This document shows, piece after piece, positions 20,052 through 28,361 of a DNA stretch of 64,000 nt (positions within the stretch are counted from its first letter, which is position 1; every line of letters begins with the position of its first letter). The stretch lies in assembly GCF_000718165.1 (NCBI RefSeq), contig NZ_JOEY01000013.1, positions 135,956 through 199,955 on the forward strand. The letters are read 5' to 3'. A program made the translations under genes and the position numbers. The notes beneath the pieces are model-generated. The model saw nothing but the letters and a program-made list of their open reading frames with translations. It did not search any database and was not told where the DNA came from. Source of the stretch: Streptomyces fulvoviolaceus. Its GTDB lineage: Bacteria > Actinomycetota > Actinomycetes > Streptomycetales > Streptomycetaceae.

Positions 20052-20942
20052 TCAGCCCCCGGCCGCCACCCGCAGCGCCTCGACGAACGCCTCCAGCGCC
20101 GGCTGCGGCGGGGCCGTCTCCCGTACGGCGGCATGGATCGACCGGGTCGGCTCCGGCGCCCGAAGCTGTCGTACGACGACGTCCGGATGCCGTCCGCCCA
20201 GCCCCAGCCGCGGAATCAGGGTCACGCCCAGCCCCGCCGCCACGAACCCCTGCGCGGTGACGTAGTCCTCGCTGTCCACGACGAAGCGCGGGCGGAACCC
20301 GGCGGCCTCGCAGGCGGCGAGCTGGGCGTCCAGGCAGGGGCCGGGCCACTCGCTGCCGACCCAGGGCTCCTCGGCCAGTTCAGCCAGCTCAAGAGTCCGC
20401 CGTGTCGCCAAAGGGTGCCCCTTCGGCAGTACGGCAAGGTACGGGTCGTCGAGCAGGTGCAGCAGCCGTACGCCTTCGTGCGCCGCTGCCTGCGGCCCCA
20501 CCACCAGCGCCAGATCCGCCCGGCCCTCCCGCACGTCCGGCAGCGGGTCCTCCGGGTCGATCAGCTTCAGCTCGATCTGGACGCGGGGGTGCTCCGTCCG
20601 CAGCCGGGCCACCGCGGGGGCGACCAGGGCGGCGCCGGCCGTGGCGAAGTAGCGCACGGACAGTCGGCCCGTGCGCCCGGCGAGCAGGTCGGCGAGGGCG
20701 GTCTCGGCCTCGCCGACCTGGCGGGCGATCGCGTCCGCGTGCTCGGTGAGCAACAGCCCCGCGGCCGTGGGCCGTACGCCCCGCCCCACCCGCTCCAACA
20801 GCTCGGTCCCGGCCTCCTTCTCCAGCGCCGCGACCTGCTGGCTGATCGCGGAGGGCGTGTAGCCGAGGCGGGCCGCCGCCGCGGTCACGGAGCCGCTGGA
20901 CACCACGGCCCGCAGCATCTGCATGCGTCGCACATCAAGCAT
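20052..20942 (-). CDS. LysR-family transcriptional regulator
   Basis: 296 residues from the ATG at 20942 (GGAG 3 nt upstream). The N-terminal winged helix-turn-helix is MLDVRRMQMLRAVVSSGSV plus TAAAARLGYTPSAISQQVAA; a LysR substrate-binding domain spans about residues 90-290. It is divergent from an EamA-type permease, with only 71 bp between starts, so it probably regulates that gene and itself. The inducer is unknown. Confidence 0.9.
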   Translation of the reverse strand: MLDVRRMQMLRAVVSSGSVTAAAARLGYTPSAISQQVAALEKEAGTELLERVGRGVRPTAAGLLLTEHADAIARQVGEAETALADLLAGRTGRLSVRYFATAGAALVAPAVARLRTEHPRVQIELKLIDPEDPLPDVREGRADLALVVGPQAAAHEGVRLLHLLDDPYLAVLPKGHPLATRRTLELAELAEEPWVGSEWPGPCLDAQLAACEAAGFRPRFVVDSEDYVTAQGFVAAGLGVTLIPRLGLGGRHPDVVVRQLRAPEPTRSIHAAVRETAPPQPALEAFVEALRVAAGG

Positions 20943-21013
20943 GTACTCCAGCTTAATGGTGCCTGCACTACTTTTCACTTGTCCTGATGAGTCGGTCCGG
21001 GCAGTGTGGAGAC

Positions 21014-21967
21014 ATGCAGCCCGCCTCCACACTCCGCATGGCCGCCCTCGCCCTCCTGTGGGGCTCAGGGTTCCTCTGGATCAAGCTCGCCCTCGACCAC
21101 GGCCTCTCCCCCGCCCAGATCACCATCGTCCGCTGCGCCCTGGGCACGGCGACCCTGCTGGTCCTCGCCCGCTCGGCCGGCCAGCGGCTGCCCCGCTCGC
21201 GCGCCACCTGGGGCCATCTGGTCGTGGCCGCGCTGTTCTGCAACGCGATCCCGTTCGCCCTGTTCGCGGTGGGCGAGCAGAGCCTCGACTCCGGCATCGC
21301 GGGCGTCCTGAACGCCACAACGCCCCTGTGGTCCTTGCTGATCGGCGTGCTCCTCGGCACGGACCGCGGACTGCACCCCGTACGCCTGACCGGCCTGCTC
21401 CTCGGCTTCGCCGGTACGGTGCTGATCTTCGCCCCCTGGCACCGCTCGGGCCTGCTGACCTGGGGCGCGCTCGCCCTGCTGGCCGCCGCCGCGAGCTACG
21501 CCGTGGCCTTCGCGTACATGGCCCGCAAACTCACGGACAAGCAGGCCCCGATGGCGATGTCCGCCGCCCAGCTGCTCATGGCGACCGGCTGGACCACCCT
21601 GTCCCTCCCGGTCGCGGGCCCACTGGAGGCCGACCTCACCGCGCTCCTCGCGGTCACGGCCCTGGGCATCCTCGGCACCGGCGTGACCTTCTACCTCAAC
21701 TACCGCCTGATCGCCGACGAGGGCGCGACCACTGCGGCGACGGTCGGCTACCTGCTCCCGGTCGTCTCGGTGGCGCTGGGTGCGCTGCTGTTGGACGAAC
21801 AGGTCGGGATCCGGGTGCTGGTCGGCATGGCGGTCGTACTGACAGGGGTGGCGATGACGCGCCCCAGAGGGGCGCGGGGCTGTGTTCGATTTGCGGCTAC
21901 CGCCGCGCGGGCGCGCTCAACCCCAACGGCGCCGCAGCCGAAGAACAACGAGCTCTACGCCCCGTAG
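21014..21967 (+). CDS. EamA/DMT-family transporter
   Basis: 317 residues with ten predicted membrane segments in two EamA repeats, for example LALLWGSGFLWIKLALDHGL and the mid-protein TWGALALLAAAASYAVAF. It is a drug/metabolite exporter of unknown substrate, divergent from a LysR regulator. The last ~35 residues (from RPRGARGCVRFA onward) are encoded by repeat A and have no membrane character. The ancestral stop was probably lost when the repeat arrived, adding a basic tail that runs 13 bp into the convergent glnE gene. Confidence 0.85.
   Translation: MQPASTLRMAALALLWGSGFLWIKLALDHGLSPAQITIVRCALGTATLLVLARSAGQRLPRSRATWGHLVVAALFCNAIPFALFAVGEQSLDSGIAGVLNATTPLWSLLIGVLLGTDRGLHPVRLTGLLLGFAGTVLIFAPWHRSGLLTWGALALLAAAASYAVAFAYMARKLTDKQAPMAMSAAQLLMATGWTTLSLPVAGPLEADLTALLAVTALGILGTGVTFYLNYRLIADEGATTAATVGYLLPVVSVALGALLLDEQVGIRVLVGMAVVLTGVAMTRPRGARGCVRFAATAARARSTPTAPQPKNNELYAP
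21859..21908. repeat. Dispersed repeat A copy inside the 3' end of the EamA gene
   Basis: GCGCCCCAGAGGGGCGCGGG followed by GCTGTGTTCGATTTGCGGCT. It contains the GCGCCCC/GGGGCGC stem seen at the other copies. It is translated as the last part of the EamA transporter. Confidence 0.7.
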
Positions 21968-24951
21968 AACAGCGTCTCGACCACAGCCCGGGCCCTGCGC
22001 GCCGTCCGCCGGTAGTCGTCCAGCATGTCCCCCACGTGCCCGGGGTCATACCCCAAGTACCGCCCCACCGCGGCGAGTTCACGCGGATCCGAGGGGAAGG
22101 TGTCGCCCGCCCGGCCCCGGACCAGCATCACCGCGTTGCGCACCCGGGTGGCCAGCACCCACGCCTCGTCGAGGATCGCGGCGTCCTCGCCGGAGATGAG
22201 CTCGGCCGCGCACGCGGCGGCGAGGCCCTCCCGGGTCCGCGTCGTCCGCAGGCCGGGCTCCACCCACCCGTGGTGCAACTGCAGCAGCTGCACGGTCCAT
22301 TCGACGTCGGACAGCCCGCCGGGCCCGAGCTTGGTGTGCAGCTTCGGGTCCGCGCCGCGCGGCATCCGTTCCGACTCCATGCGGGCCTTCATGCGCCGGA
22401 TCTCCCGTACGGCGTCGTCCCCGAGCCCCTCCGCCGGGTACCGCAACGGATCGATCAGCTCGATGAAACGGCTCCCCAAGTCCTCGTCCCCCGCGACGAC
22501 TTCGGCCCGCAGCAGGGCCTGCGACTCCCACACCAGGGACCAGCGGCGGTAGTAGGCCTCGTAGGAGTTCAACGACCGTACGAGCGGCCCGGACTTGCCC
22601 TCCGGGCGCAGGTCGGCGTCGATGAGGAGCGGCGGGTCGGCGCTCGGGATCTGCAGCAGGCGGCGCATCTCGGAGACGACCTTGTTGGCGGCTTCGGAGG
22701 CCGCCTGCTCGGGCACGCCGTCGCGCGGTTCGTGCACGAACAGGACGTCCGCGTCGGAGCCGTAGCCGAGTTCGTGGCCGCCGAACCGGCCCATGCCGAT
22801 GACGGCGAACCGGGTCGGCAGGGTGTCGCCCCAGGTGTCCCGCACCACCGCGCGCAGGGTGCCCGCGAGGGTCGCCGCCGTCAGGTCGGAGACGGCACTG
22901 CCGACCCGGTCCACCAGCGCGCCCTGGTCGGCCTCGGCCGGCTGGGCCTCGGTGCCGTAGGAGCTGACGATGTCGGTGGCGGTGATGCGGAACAGCTCGC
23001 GGCGTCGGACACCGCGCGCCGCCGTGACCGCCTGCACGGCACCCCCGGCACGGCCGACCGCGGCGAGGATCTCCTGCTCCAACTGGGCCCGCCCGCGCGG
23101 CTCCAGTCCACCGCCGTCGCCGTCCCCGAGGAGCGCCACCGCCTCGGGGGCGCGCATCAGCAGGTCGGGGGCGAGCCGGCCGGCGGACAGTACACGCGCG
23201 AGGTTCTCGGCGGCCGCGCCCTCGTCCCTCAACAGCCGTAGATACCAAGGGGTCTTGCCCAACGCGTCCGACACCTTGCGGAAGTTGAGCAGACCGGCGT
23301 CCGGGTCGGCCGAGTCGGCGAACCAACCCAGCAGTACGGGCAGCAGAGTTCGCTGGATCGCGGCCTTGCGGGTGACCCCGGACGCCAGTGCTTCCAGGTG
23401 CCTGAGGGCGGCGGCCGGATCGGCGTACCCGAGCGCGACCAGCCGTTCCCGGGCCGCCTCGAGGCTCAACCGGGCCTCGCTGGGACCGAGTTGGGCGACC
23501 GCGTCGAGCAGCGGCCGGTAGAAGAGCTTCTCGTGCAGGCGTCGTACGACGGAGGCGTGCCGTTTCCACTCGCGGTTCAGCTCGGTCACCGGTTCCGTGC
23601 GTAGGCCCAGGGAGCGGCCGAGGCGGCGCAGGTCGGCCTCGTCCTCGGGGACGAGGTGGGTGCGGCGCAGCCGGTAGAGCTGGATGCGGTGTTCCATGGA
23701 GCGCAGGAAGCGGTAGGCGTCGTCGAGCTGGACGGCATCCGTGCGGCCGACGTAGCCGCCGGCGGCGAGTGCCTGCAGCGCGTCGAGCGTGGTGCCGCTC
23801 CGGAGTGAGGCGTCGGTCCGTCCGTGCACCAACTGCAGGAGCTGTACGGCGAATTCGACGTCCCTGAGGCCACCCGGGCCGAGCTTCAGCTCGCGTTCGA
23901 TCTCGGCGACCGGGATGTTCTCGACGACCCTGCGCCGCATCTTCTGCACGTCGGGGACGAAGTTCTCGCGCTCGGCGGCCTTCCAGACGAGGGGTTCGAG
24001 GGCGCTGACGTACTCCTCGCCGAGCTCGATGTCGCCGGCCACCGGGCGGGCCTTGAGCAGCGCCTGGAACTCCCAGGTCTTGGCCCAGCGCTGGTAGTAG
24101 GCGAGGTGGCTGCTGAGCGTGCGCACCAGCGGACCGTTTCTGCCCTCGGGGCGCAGGTTCGCGTCGACGGGCCAGATGGAGCCCTCGACGGTGGTCTCGG
24201 AGCAGATGCGCATCAGGTGCGAGGCGAGCTTGGTGGCGGACCTGAGGGCCTTGCCCTCGTCGGCGCCGGCGACGGCCTCGCCGACGAAGATGACGTCGAC
24301 GTCGGAGACGTAGTTCAGCTCGTGGCCGCCGCACTTGCCCATCGCGATGACCGCGAGCCGGCACAGCGCCGCGTCGTCGGGCGCGGCGGCGCGGGCGATG
24401 GCGAGGGCGGCGCGCAGGGTCGCGGTGGCGAGGTCGGCGAGCTCGGCGGCGGTCTCGGCGATGTCGGTGGTGCCGCACACGTCACGGGCGGCGATGGACA
24501 GCAGGCAGCGGCGATAGGCGACGCGCAGGGAAACGGGGTCGATGGCTTCCGCCAGCCCCCGCTCGAACTCCTCCACCCCTGGGTGCAGGTCCCGCGGCTC
24601 GTACATCACGAGCGCCTGCCAGTCGCTCGGGTGCCGGGCGAGATGGTCGGCGAGCGCGGCGGACGCCCCGAGCACACCGAGCAGGCGGTCGCGCAGCGGC
24701 TTGGCCGCTATCACCGTGTCGAGCAGCTCGCGCCAGGCGCTGTGGCCGGGCTGGGCTTCGAGGAGTCGTACGAGACCGTGCAGCGCGAGGTCGGGATCGG
24801 CGGTCGCGCCCAGTGCCTCCAGGAGCACCGGGTCGTCGCGTACGGGTGCCAGCTCCGGGCTCTCCAGCAGCCGCTCGGCGGCCGAGGGATCGGTGAAGCC
24901 GTGCCGCAGCAGCCGCGAGAAGGTACTGCTCCTGCGCCCCGGCGCCGTCAT
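21955..24951 (-). CDS. glnE: Bifunctional glutamine synthetase adenylyltransferase/adenylyl-removing enzyme GlnE
   Basis: 998 residues with the two-domain GlnE layout. The first nucleotidyltransferase motif is GGHELNYVSDVDVIFVG near residues 205-225, and the second is GGHELGYGSDADVLFVHE near residues 715-735. Each has the G-S/V-D-x-D metal site followed by a helical GlnD-type domain. The N-terminal half removes AMP from glutamine synthetase and the C-terminal half adds it, tuning nitrogen assimilation. The ATG at 24951 gives the expected length. The glnA2-like gene lies 3.4 kb away on the same strand, as I recall for Streptomyces coelicolor. Confidence 0.95.
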   Translation of the reverse strand: MTAPGRRSSTFSRLLRHGFTDPSAAERLLESPELAPVRDDPVLLEALGATADPDLALHGLVRLLEAQPGHSAWRELLDTVIAAKPLRDRLLGVLGASAALADHLARHPSDWQALVMYEPRDLHPGVEEFERGLAEAIDPVSLRVAYRRCLLSIAARDVCGTTDIAETAAELADLATATLRAALAIARAAAPDDAALCRLAVIAMGKCGGHELNYVSDVDVIFVGEAVAGADEGKALRSATKLASHLMRICSETTVEGSIWPVDANLRPEGRNGPLVRTLSSHLAYYQRWAKTWEFQALLKARPVAGDIELGEEYVSALEPLVWKAAERENFVPDVQKMRRRVVENIPVAEIERELKLGPGGLRDVEFAVQLLQLVHGRTDASLRSGTTLDALQALAAGGYVGRTDAVQLDDAYRFLRSMEHRIQLYRLRRTHLVPEDEADLRRLGRSLGLRTEPVTELNREWKRHASVVRRLHEKLFYRPLLDAVAQLGPSEARLSLEAARERLVALGYADPAAALRHLEALASGVTRKAAIQRTLLPVLLGWFADSADPDAGLLNFRKVSDALGKTPWYLRLLRDEGAAAENLARVLSAGRLAPDLLMRAPEAVALLGDGDGGGLEPRGRAQLEQEILAAVGRAGGAVQAVTAARGVRRRELFRITATDIVSSYGTEAQPAEADQGALVDRVGSAVSDLTAATLAGTLRAVVRDTWGDTLPTRFAVIGMGRFGGHELGYGSDADVLFVHEPRDGVPEQAASEAANKVVSEMRRLLQIPSADPPLLIDADLRPEGKSGPLVRSLNSYEAYYRRWSLVWESQALLRAEVVAGDEDLGSRFIELIDPLRYPAEGLGDDAVREIRRMKARMESERMPRGADPKLHTKLGPGGLSDVEWTVQLLQLHHGWVEPGLRTTRTREGLAAACAAELISGEDAAILDEAWVLATRVRNAVMLVRGRAGDTFPSDPRELAAVGRYLGYDPGHVGDMLDDYRRTARRARAVVETLFYGA

Positions 24952-25035
24952 CCCCGGCCTCCCGTCCGATCAAGGTCGTATGCGCTTGAGCGTAACCGGA
25001 GACCTTGGGAGAAGCGCCGGGGCGGGCGAGTGGAT

Positions 25036-25881
25036 TCAGCGGTTCACCGTCACCGTGACCGGGCGGGACGGGTCGGTGAGCACGGTGTCGCCCGGCATGC
25101 GGTCCGGGACGGCGACGCCGTCGAAGGGCGGCAGGACGGCCGGCCCGGTCTGCCGGCCGGCGATCGGCACGACGATCCGTTGCACGGTGCCCGGCCGGAC
25201 GCCGCCGGCCGCCGTGGCGTACCGGACGTCGAGGCACTGCTTCCGCAGCCGCGCCAGCACGTCCGCGACGGCCGCGCCCGGCTCGACCTCCGGGAGCACC
25301 ACGTGCCGGTTCAGGGAAGGGTCGAGCCCTTCGCAGGCACGGTTGTCCGGCGGCGGCGTGGGCTGTCCGGGCCGACCCCCGTGCGGTCCGGACAGGGTGA
25401 GGCGGGTGAGGTCGTCGGCGTCGGTGTTCGTGGCGTCGACGCGGAGGGTGTCGCGGCGCAGCCACTGCAAGGGCTGCCCGTCGAGCTCGGCCGAGGTCCA
25501 GTCCGCGGTGTCGACCAGGAATCCGGTCTCGGTCGCGGGCTCGTCCTCCGGGATCACCATCCGGGGCGCCGACGCGCGCGAGGCCCGCTCCGGCTGTGGC
25601 CAGTGACGCAGCACCACGAGCAGCTTGTCGGCGGGCCGGTCGAACGGGTACGCGCGGCCATGGGGCACCGCGTAGGACCCGGCCTCGGAGACCGCCTCGC
25701 GGGAGACGCCGTAGACCTGGATGTCGCCGCGGGGACCGAGGGTGAACCTGACCGTGGAGAAGGCCGCGTCGGCTGCCGCGGTGGAGGGGGTGTCGCAGCC
25801 GGTGGCCAGCAGGGCGGCTAACAGGGGGAGGGCGCCCGCGACGAGGACTGCGGGCCGGTGCGGGTGTGGACGGGTACGCAT
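25036..25881 (-). CDS. Secreted lipoprotein of unknown function
   Basis: 281 residues from the ATG at 25881. A signal peptide with a basic head and hydrophobic core ends in the lipobox LLATGC, with the lipidated Cys near residue 30. The rest is a Pro/Arg-rich extracellular domain without a recognised family, with stretches such as GDIQVYGVSREAVSEAGSYA and a long mixed beta region. Two cysteines (ACEGLD and KQCLDVRY) could form a disulfide. It is divergent from a LuxR-type regulator. Confidence 0.75.
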   Translation of the reverse strand: MRTRPHPHRPAVLVAGALPLLAALLATGCDTPSTAAADAAFSTVRFTLGPRGDIQVYGVSREAVSEAGSYAVPHGRAYPFDRPADKLLVVLRHWPQPERASRASAPRMVIPEDEPATETGFLVDTADWTSAELDGQPLQWLRRDTLRVDATNTDADDLTRLTLSGPHGGRPGQPTPPPDNRACEGLDPSLNRHVVLPEVEPGAAVADVLARLRKQCLDVRYATAAGGVRPGTVQRIVVPIAGRQTGPAVLPPFDGVAVPDRMPGDTVLTDPSRPVTVTVNR

Positions 25882-26041
25882 CGGATGCCTCCGGCTTGTC
25901 CGGCAGCCCGGGTGGCTGCCTGCCTCGACAGTCCATCCGTCGGCGGCCATAGCCCATTCGTCATTTGGCGAATCCCGCGGCCGTGCGCCCGAGCGGGGCG
26001 TAGCGTCGTGTCAGGCAGCGAATCGGCCCCGGGAGGCCGAC

Positions 26042-26794
26042 ATGACCCCACCGCATACGACAGCCGAGGCCCATCTGCGGCACATGGCCGACGTCCTGGA
26101 CGAGGCCCGGCAGGATCTCTCGGGCGGCGTGCCCCCGAAGTCCCTGCTCTTCGGTCTGCAACAGCTCGTCGACGCCGACTGCGCCAGCTTCTCGGAGACG
26201 GACATCCCGACCCGGCGCTCCCTCAACCAGCAGGACACCGACCCGGACGACCCGGGCGCGGAATCGGTGGACGGCTACTGGCGCTGGCGCCACCAGCATC
26301 TGCTGTGCCTCCAGGTGTCGCGGCCGCACAGCAGCCCCGAGACCACGCAGCTGACGGACTTCATGTCGGTGCGCCGGCTGACGAACCTGGCGATCTACAC
26401 CGAGTTCATCGCTCCGATCAAGAGCATCGCGACCATCACCCTGCCCACCGCCCCGAACCGCACGCGCGTCTTCCAGTTCTTCCGTGAGGACCCGAAGCCG
26501 TTCACCGATCACGAGATGACCACGCTGCACCTGATGGCACCCCACGTGTACGCCATCTACCGGGAGGCCGCCGACCGCCGAAGGCCACCGGTCCGCCTCA
26601 CCCACCGCGAACTCGACGTCCTGCGCTGCGTGGCCCTCGGCCTGAACACCCCGCAGATCGCCGAACAGCTCTCCGTCTCCCCCAGCACCGTCCGCAAGCA
26701 TCTGGAGAACGCCTTCGGCAGACTGGGTGTGTCGAGCCGTACCGCCGCGGTGGCCCGTGTGTTCCCCGAGGCGGCGGCATCTGGAGGCTACTGA
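26042..26794 (+). CDS. LuxR-family transcriptional regulator
   Basis: 250 residues starting at ATG 26042 with GGGAGG 6 nt upstream. The C-terminal LuxR helix-turn-helix is LTHRELDVLRCVALGLNTPQ continuing IAEQLSVSPSTVRKHLENAF. The first ~180 residues resemble a sensory (GAF/PAS-like) domain with no clear ligand motif and no receiver-domain Asp pocket. The stop overlaps the next ATG (TGATG), so it is cotranslated with a PPOX-family flavoprotein. Confidence 0.85.
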   Translation: MTPPHTTAEAHLRHMADVLDEARQDLSGGVPPKSLLFGLQQLVDADCASFSETDIPTRRSLNQQDTDPDDPGAESVDGYWRWRHQHLLCLQVSRPHSSPETTQLTDFMSVRRLTNLAIYTEFIAPIKSIATITLPTAPNRTRVFQFFREDPKPFTDHEMTTLHLMAPHVYAIYREAADRRRPPVRLTHRELDVLRCVALGLNTPQIAEQLSVSPSTVRKHLENAFGRLGVSSRTAAVARVFPEAAASGGY

Positions 26795-27306
26795 TGACCG
26801 ACAAGGAACCCGAGGCCCGTCTCGACCCCCGCTACAGCGACGCCGACGCCACCGCGACCCCCTGGGCCGACGCCCAGTCACTGCTCGCCGCCGCCGAGCT
26901 GTTCTGGATCTCGACGGTACGACCGGACGGGCGACCGCATGTGACACCGCTGCCCGCGGTGTGGACGCACGGGGCGCTGCACTTCTGCACCGGGCCCGAG
27001 GAGCGCAAGGCCCGCAATCTCGCGGAGAACCCGCACGTCGCGCTGACCACCGGCACCAACATCTGGGACAAGGGGTACGACCTGGTGGTGGAGGGCGAGG
27101 CGGTGCGCGTGTCCGACGAGGGCAGGCTGCGGGAGCTGGCCGCCGCGTGGGAGGCCAAGTACGGCGATTTCTGGCACTTCGAGGTACGGGAGGGGTATTT
27201 CCACCACGGTCCTGGACGCGCCGCCGTCTTCGCGGTGGCGCCGCGCACGGTTTTCGGCTTCGGTAAGGGGGAGCCGTTCAGCCAGACGCGCTGGCGGTTC
27301 GACTGA
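26794..27306 (+). CDS. Pyridoxamine 5'-phosphate oxidase-family protein (FMN/F420 split barrel)
   Basis: 170 residues with the split-barrel pattern: ELFWISTVRPDGRPHVTPLP near the N-terminus, then FCTGPEERKARNLAENPHVA, typical of PPOX-like F420- or FMN-binding proteins. The start overlaps the upstream LuxR stop by one base. The substrate is unknown. In Streptomyces such proteins are often F420-dependent reductases, and an F420-related npdG gene lies elsewhere in the window. Confidence 0.82.
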   Translation: MTDKEPEARLDPRYSDADATATPWADAQSLLAAAELFWISTVRPDGRPHVTPLPAVWTHGALHFCTGPEERKARNLAENPHVALTTGTNIWDKGYDLVVEGEAVRVSDEGRLRELAAAWEAKYGDFWHFEVREGYFHHGPGRAAVFAVAPRTVFGFGKGEPFSQTRWRFD

Positions 27307-27344
27307 CGTACGACAACGGAGTCCTACGAACAGGGGAATCAGCC

Positions 27345-27785
27345 ATGCAGATGAGCCTCGAAGTGGTCCTGCTGCCGGTCTCGGACGTGGACCGGGCCAA
27401 GGAGTTCTACCGGGACAAGGTCGGCTTCCACGTGGACCTCGACGGCGAGGTGATGGAGGGCGTCCGGATCGTCCAGCTGACCCCGCCCGGCTCCGGCTGT
27501 TCGATCGCCCTGGCCGCCGGCCTCGAGGTCCCGACAGGGATGCCGAAGCCGGGTACTTACCACGGCCTCCAGCTGTGCGTCACGGACGCGAAGGCCGCCT
27601 ACGACGAGCTCACCGCGCGGGGGCTCGACGTGAGCGAGCCGGTGCAGTTCGCCCCGCAGGACGGCGCGACCTTCATGTACTTCAAGGACCCGGACGGCAA
27701 CGGCTGGGCGATCCAGGAGTACAAGCGCCGCGAGACGGAGCCGCTGCACCAGCTGCTGGCGGATCTGGCTGCCCGAGGAGAGTGA
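27345..27785 (+). CDS. VOC-family (glyoxalase/bleomycin-resistance fold) protein
   Basis: 146 residues with two beta-alpha-beta-beta-beta modules: LEVVLLPVSDVDRAKEFYRD at the N-terminus and FMYFKDPDGNGWAIQEYKRR at the C-terminus, the characteristic GNxW-x-x-x-E ending that supplies a metal ligand. Family members are glyoxalases, dioxygenases or antibiotic-binding proteins; nothing here decides between them. An AGGGGAATCA stretch precedes the ATG at 27345. Confidence 0.85.
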   Translation: MQMSLEVVLLPVSDVDRAKEFYRDKVGFHVDLDGEVMEGVRIVQLTPPGSGCSIALAAGLEVPTGMPKPGTYHGLQLCVTDAKAAYDELTARGLDVSEPVQFAPQDGATFMYFKDPDGNGWAIQEYKRRETEPLHQLLADLAARGE

Positions 27786-27795
27786 GCCCGGCGGG

Positions 27796-28290
27796 TCAGG
27801 TGTCCCCGCTCTGGGTGTGACGGCAGCCCTCGATGCGGCGGTACCACCACACGCGGGGACGCCACTTCCGGCGCGCGTCGACGAACGGATCCGGCAGGGT
27901 GCGGGCGAGGTAGTCGGCGTCCAGCGACGCGACCAGCCGCCCCAGCTCGGCACGGGCCCGCGGGGGCAGGTTCCGCACGGCCGTGTCGAGCGTGTCGCGG
28001 GCGTGCCGGACGTCCAGGAGAGAACAGCCCCGGCAGGAGCAGTCGTCCAGATACGGGTAACGGGGCCTGCGTCCCGGCGGGCTCAGAAAGGCCCGGTACC
28101 GCCGCAAGGCGCGATCGGTGACGCCGGGAAAGACGTAGTAGTCGCCCGAGAGTGCCTCGTACCGGTGGATCGCGAGGCTGGTACGGGCCGAGAGGCCGTG
28201 GATGCGGTCCGGGGCGGGGGTGTCCCACCCGCGCGGACGGTGGCGGAGCTGCCGGGAGGCGCGCAGCGCGCCGGGGCGCCTACGCGGCAT
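27796..28290 (-). CDS. Conserved hypothetical protein with C-x-C-x-x-C motif
   Basis: 164 residues rich in Arg, starting at the ATG at 28290. The middle holds YLDDCSCRGCSLLDVRHARD, whose three clustered cysteines could bind a metal, and the C-terminus is WYRRIEGCRHTQSG. An aromatic segment (HRYEALSGDYYVFPGVTDRA) precedes it. I do not recognise the family; codon usage and composition support a real gene. Confidence 0.65.
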   Translation of the reverse strand: MPRRRPGALRASRQLRHRPRGWDTPAPDRIHGLSARTSLAIHRYEALSGDYYVFPGVTDRALRRYRAFLSPPGRRPRYPYLDDCSCRGCSLLDVRHARDTLDTAVRNLPPRARAELGRLVASLDADYLARTLPDPFVDARRKWRPRVWWYRRIEGCRHTQSGDT

Positions 28291-28323
28291 CGCCCTTTCG
28301 GATCGAGTTCATACGGGCATTAT

Positions 28324-28354
28324 GCCCCGCGCCCGAAAGGGGCGCGGGGCTGTG
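28324..28354. terminator. Repeat A hairpin between convergent-side genes, probable glnA2 terminator
   Basis: GCCCCGCGCCC-gaaa-GGGGCGCGGGGC forms a near-perfect GC-rich stem with a four-base loop, immediately after the glnA2-like stop at 28362 read on the minus strand. It is also a copy of dispersed repeat A. Confidence 0.65.
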
Positions 28355-28361
28355 CCTGTGG

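Noticed and set aside
21955..24951. Additional genes on the strand opposite glnE.
   Set aside because: Several long frames occur there but none shows a recognisable domain or ribosome site, as expected for high-GC shadows.
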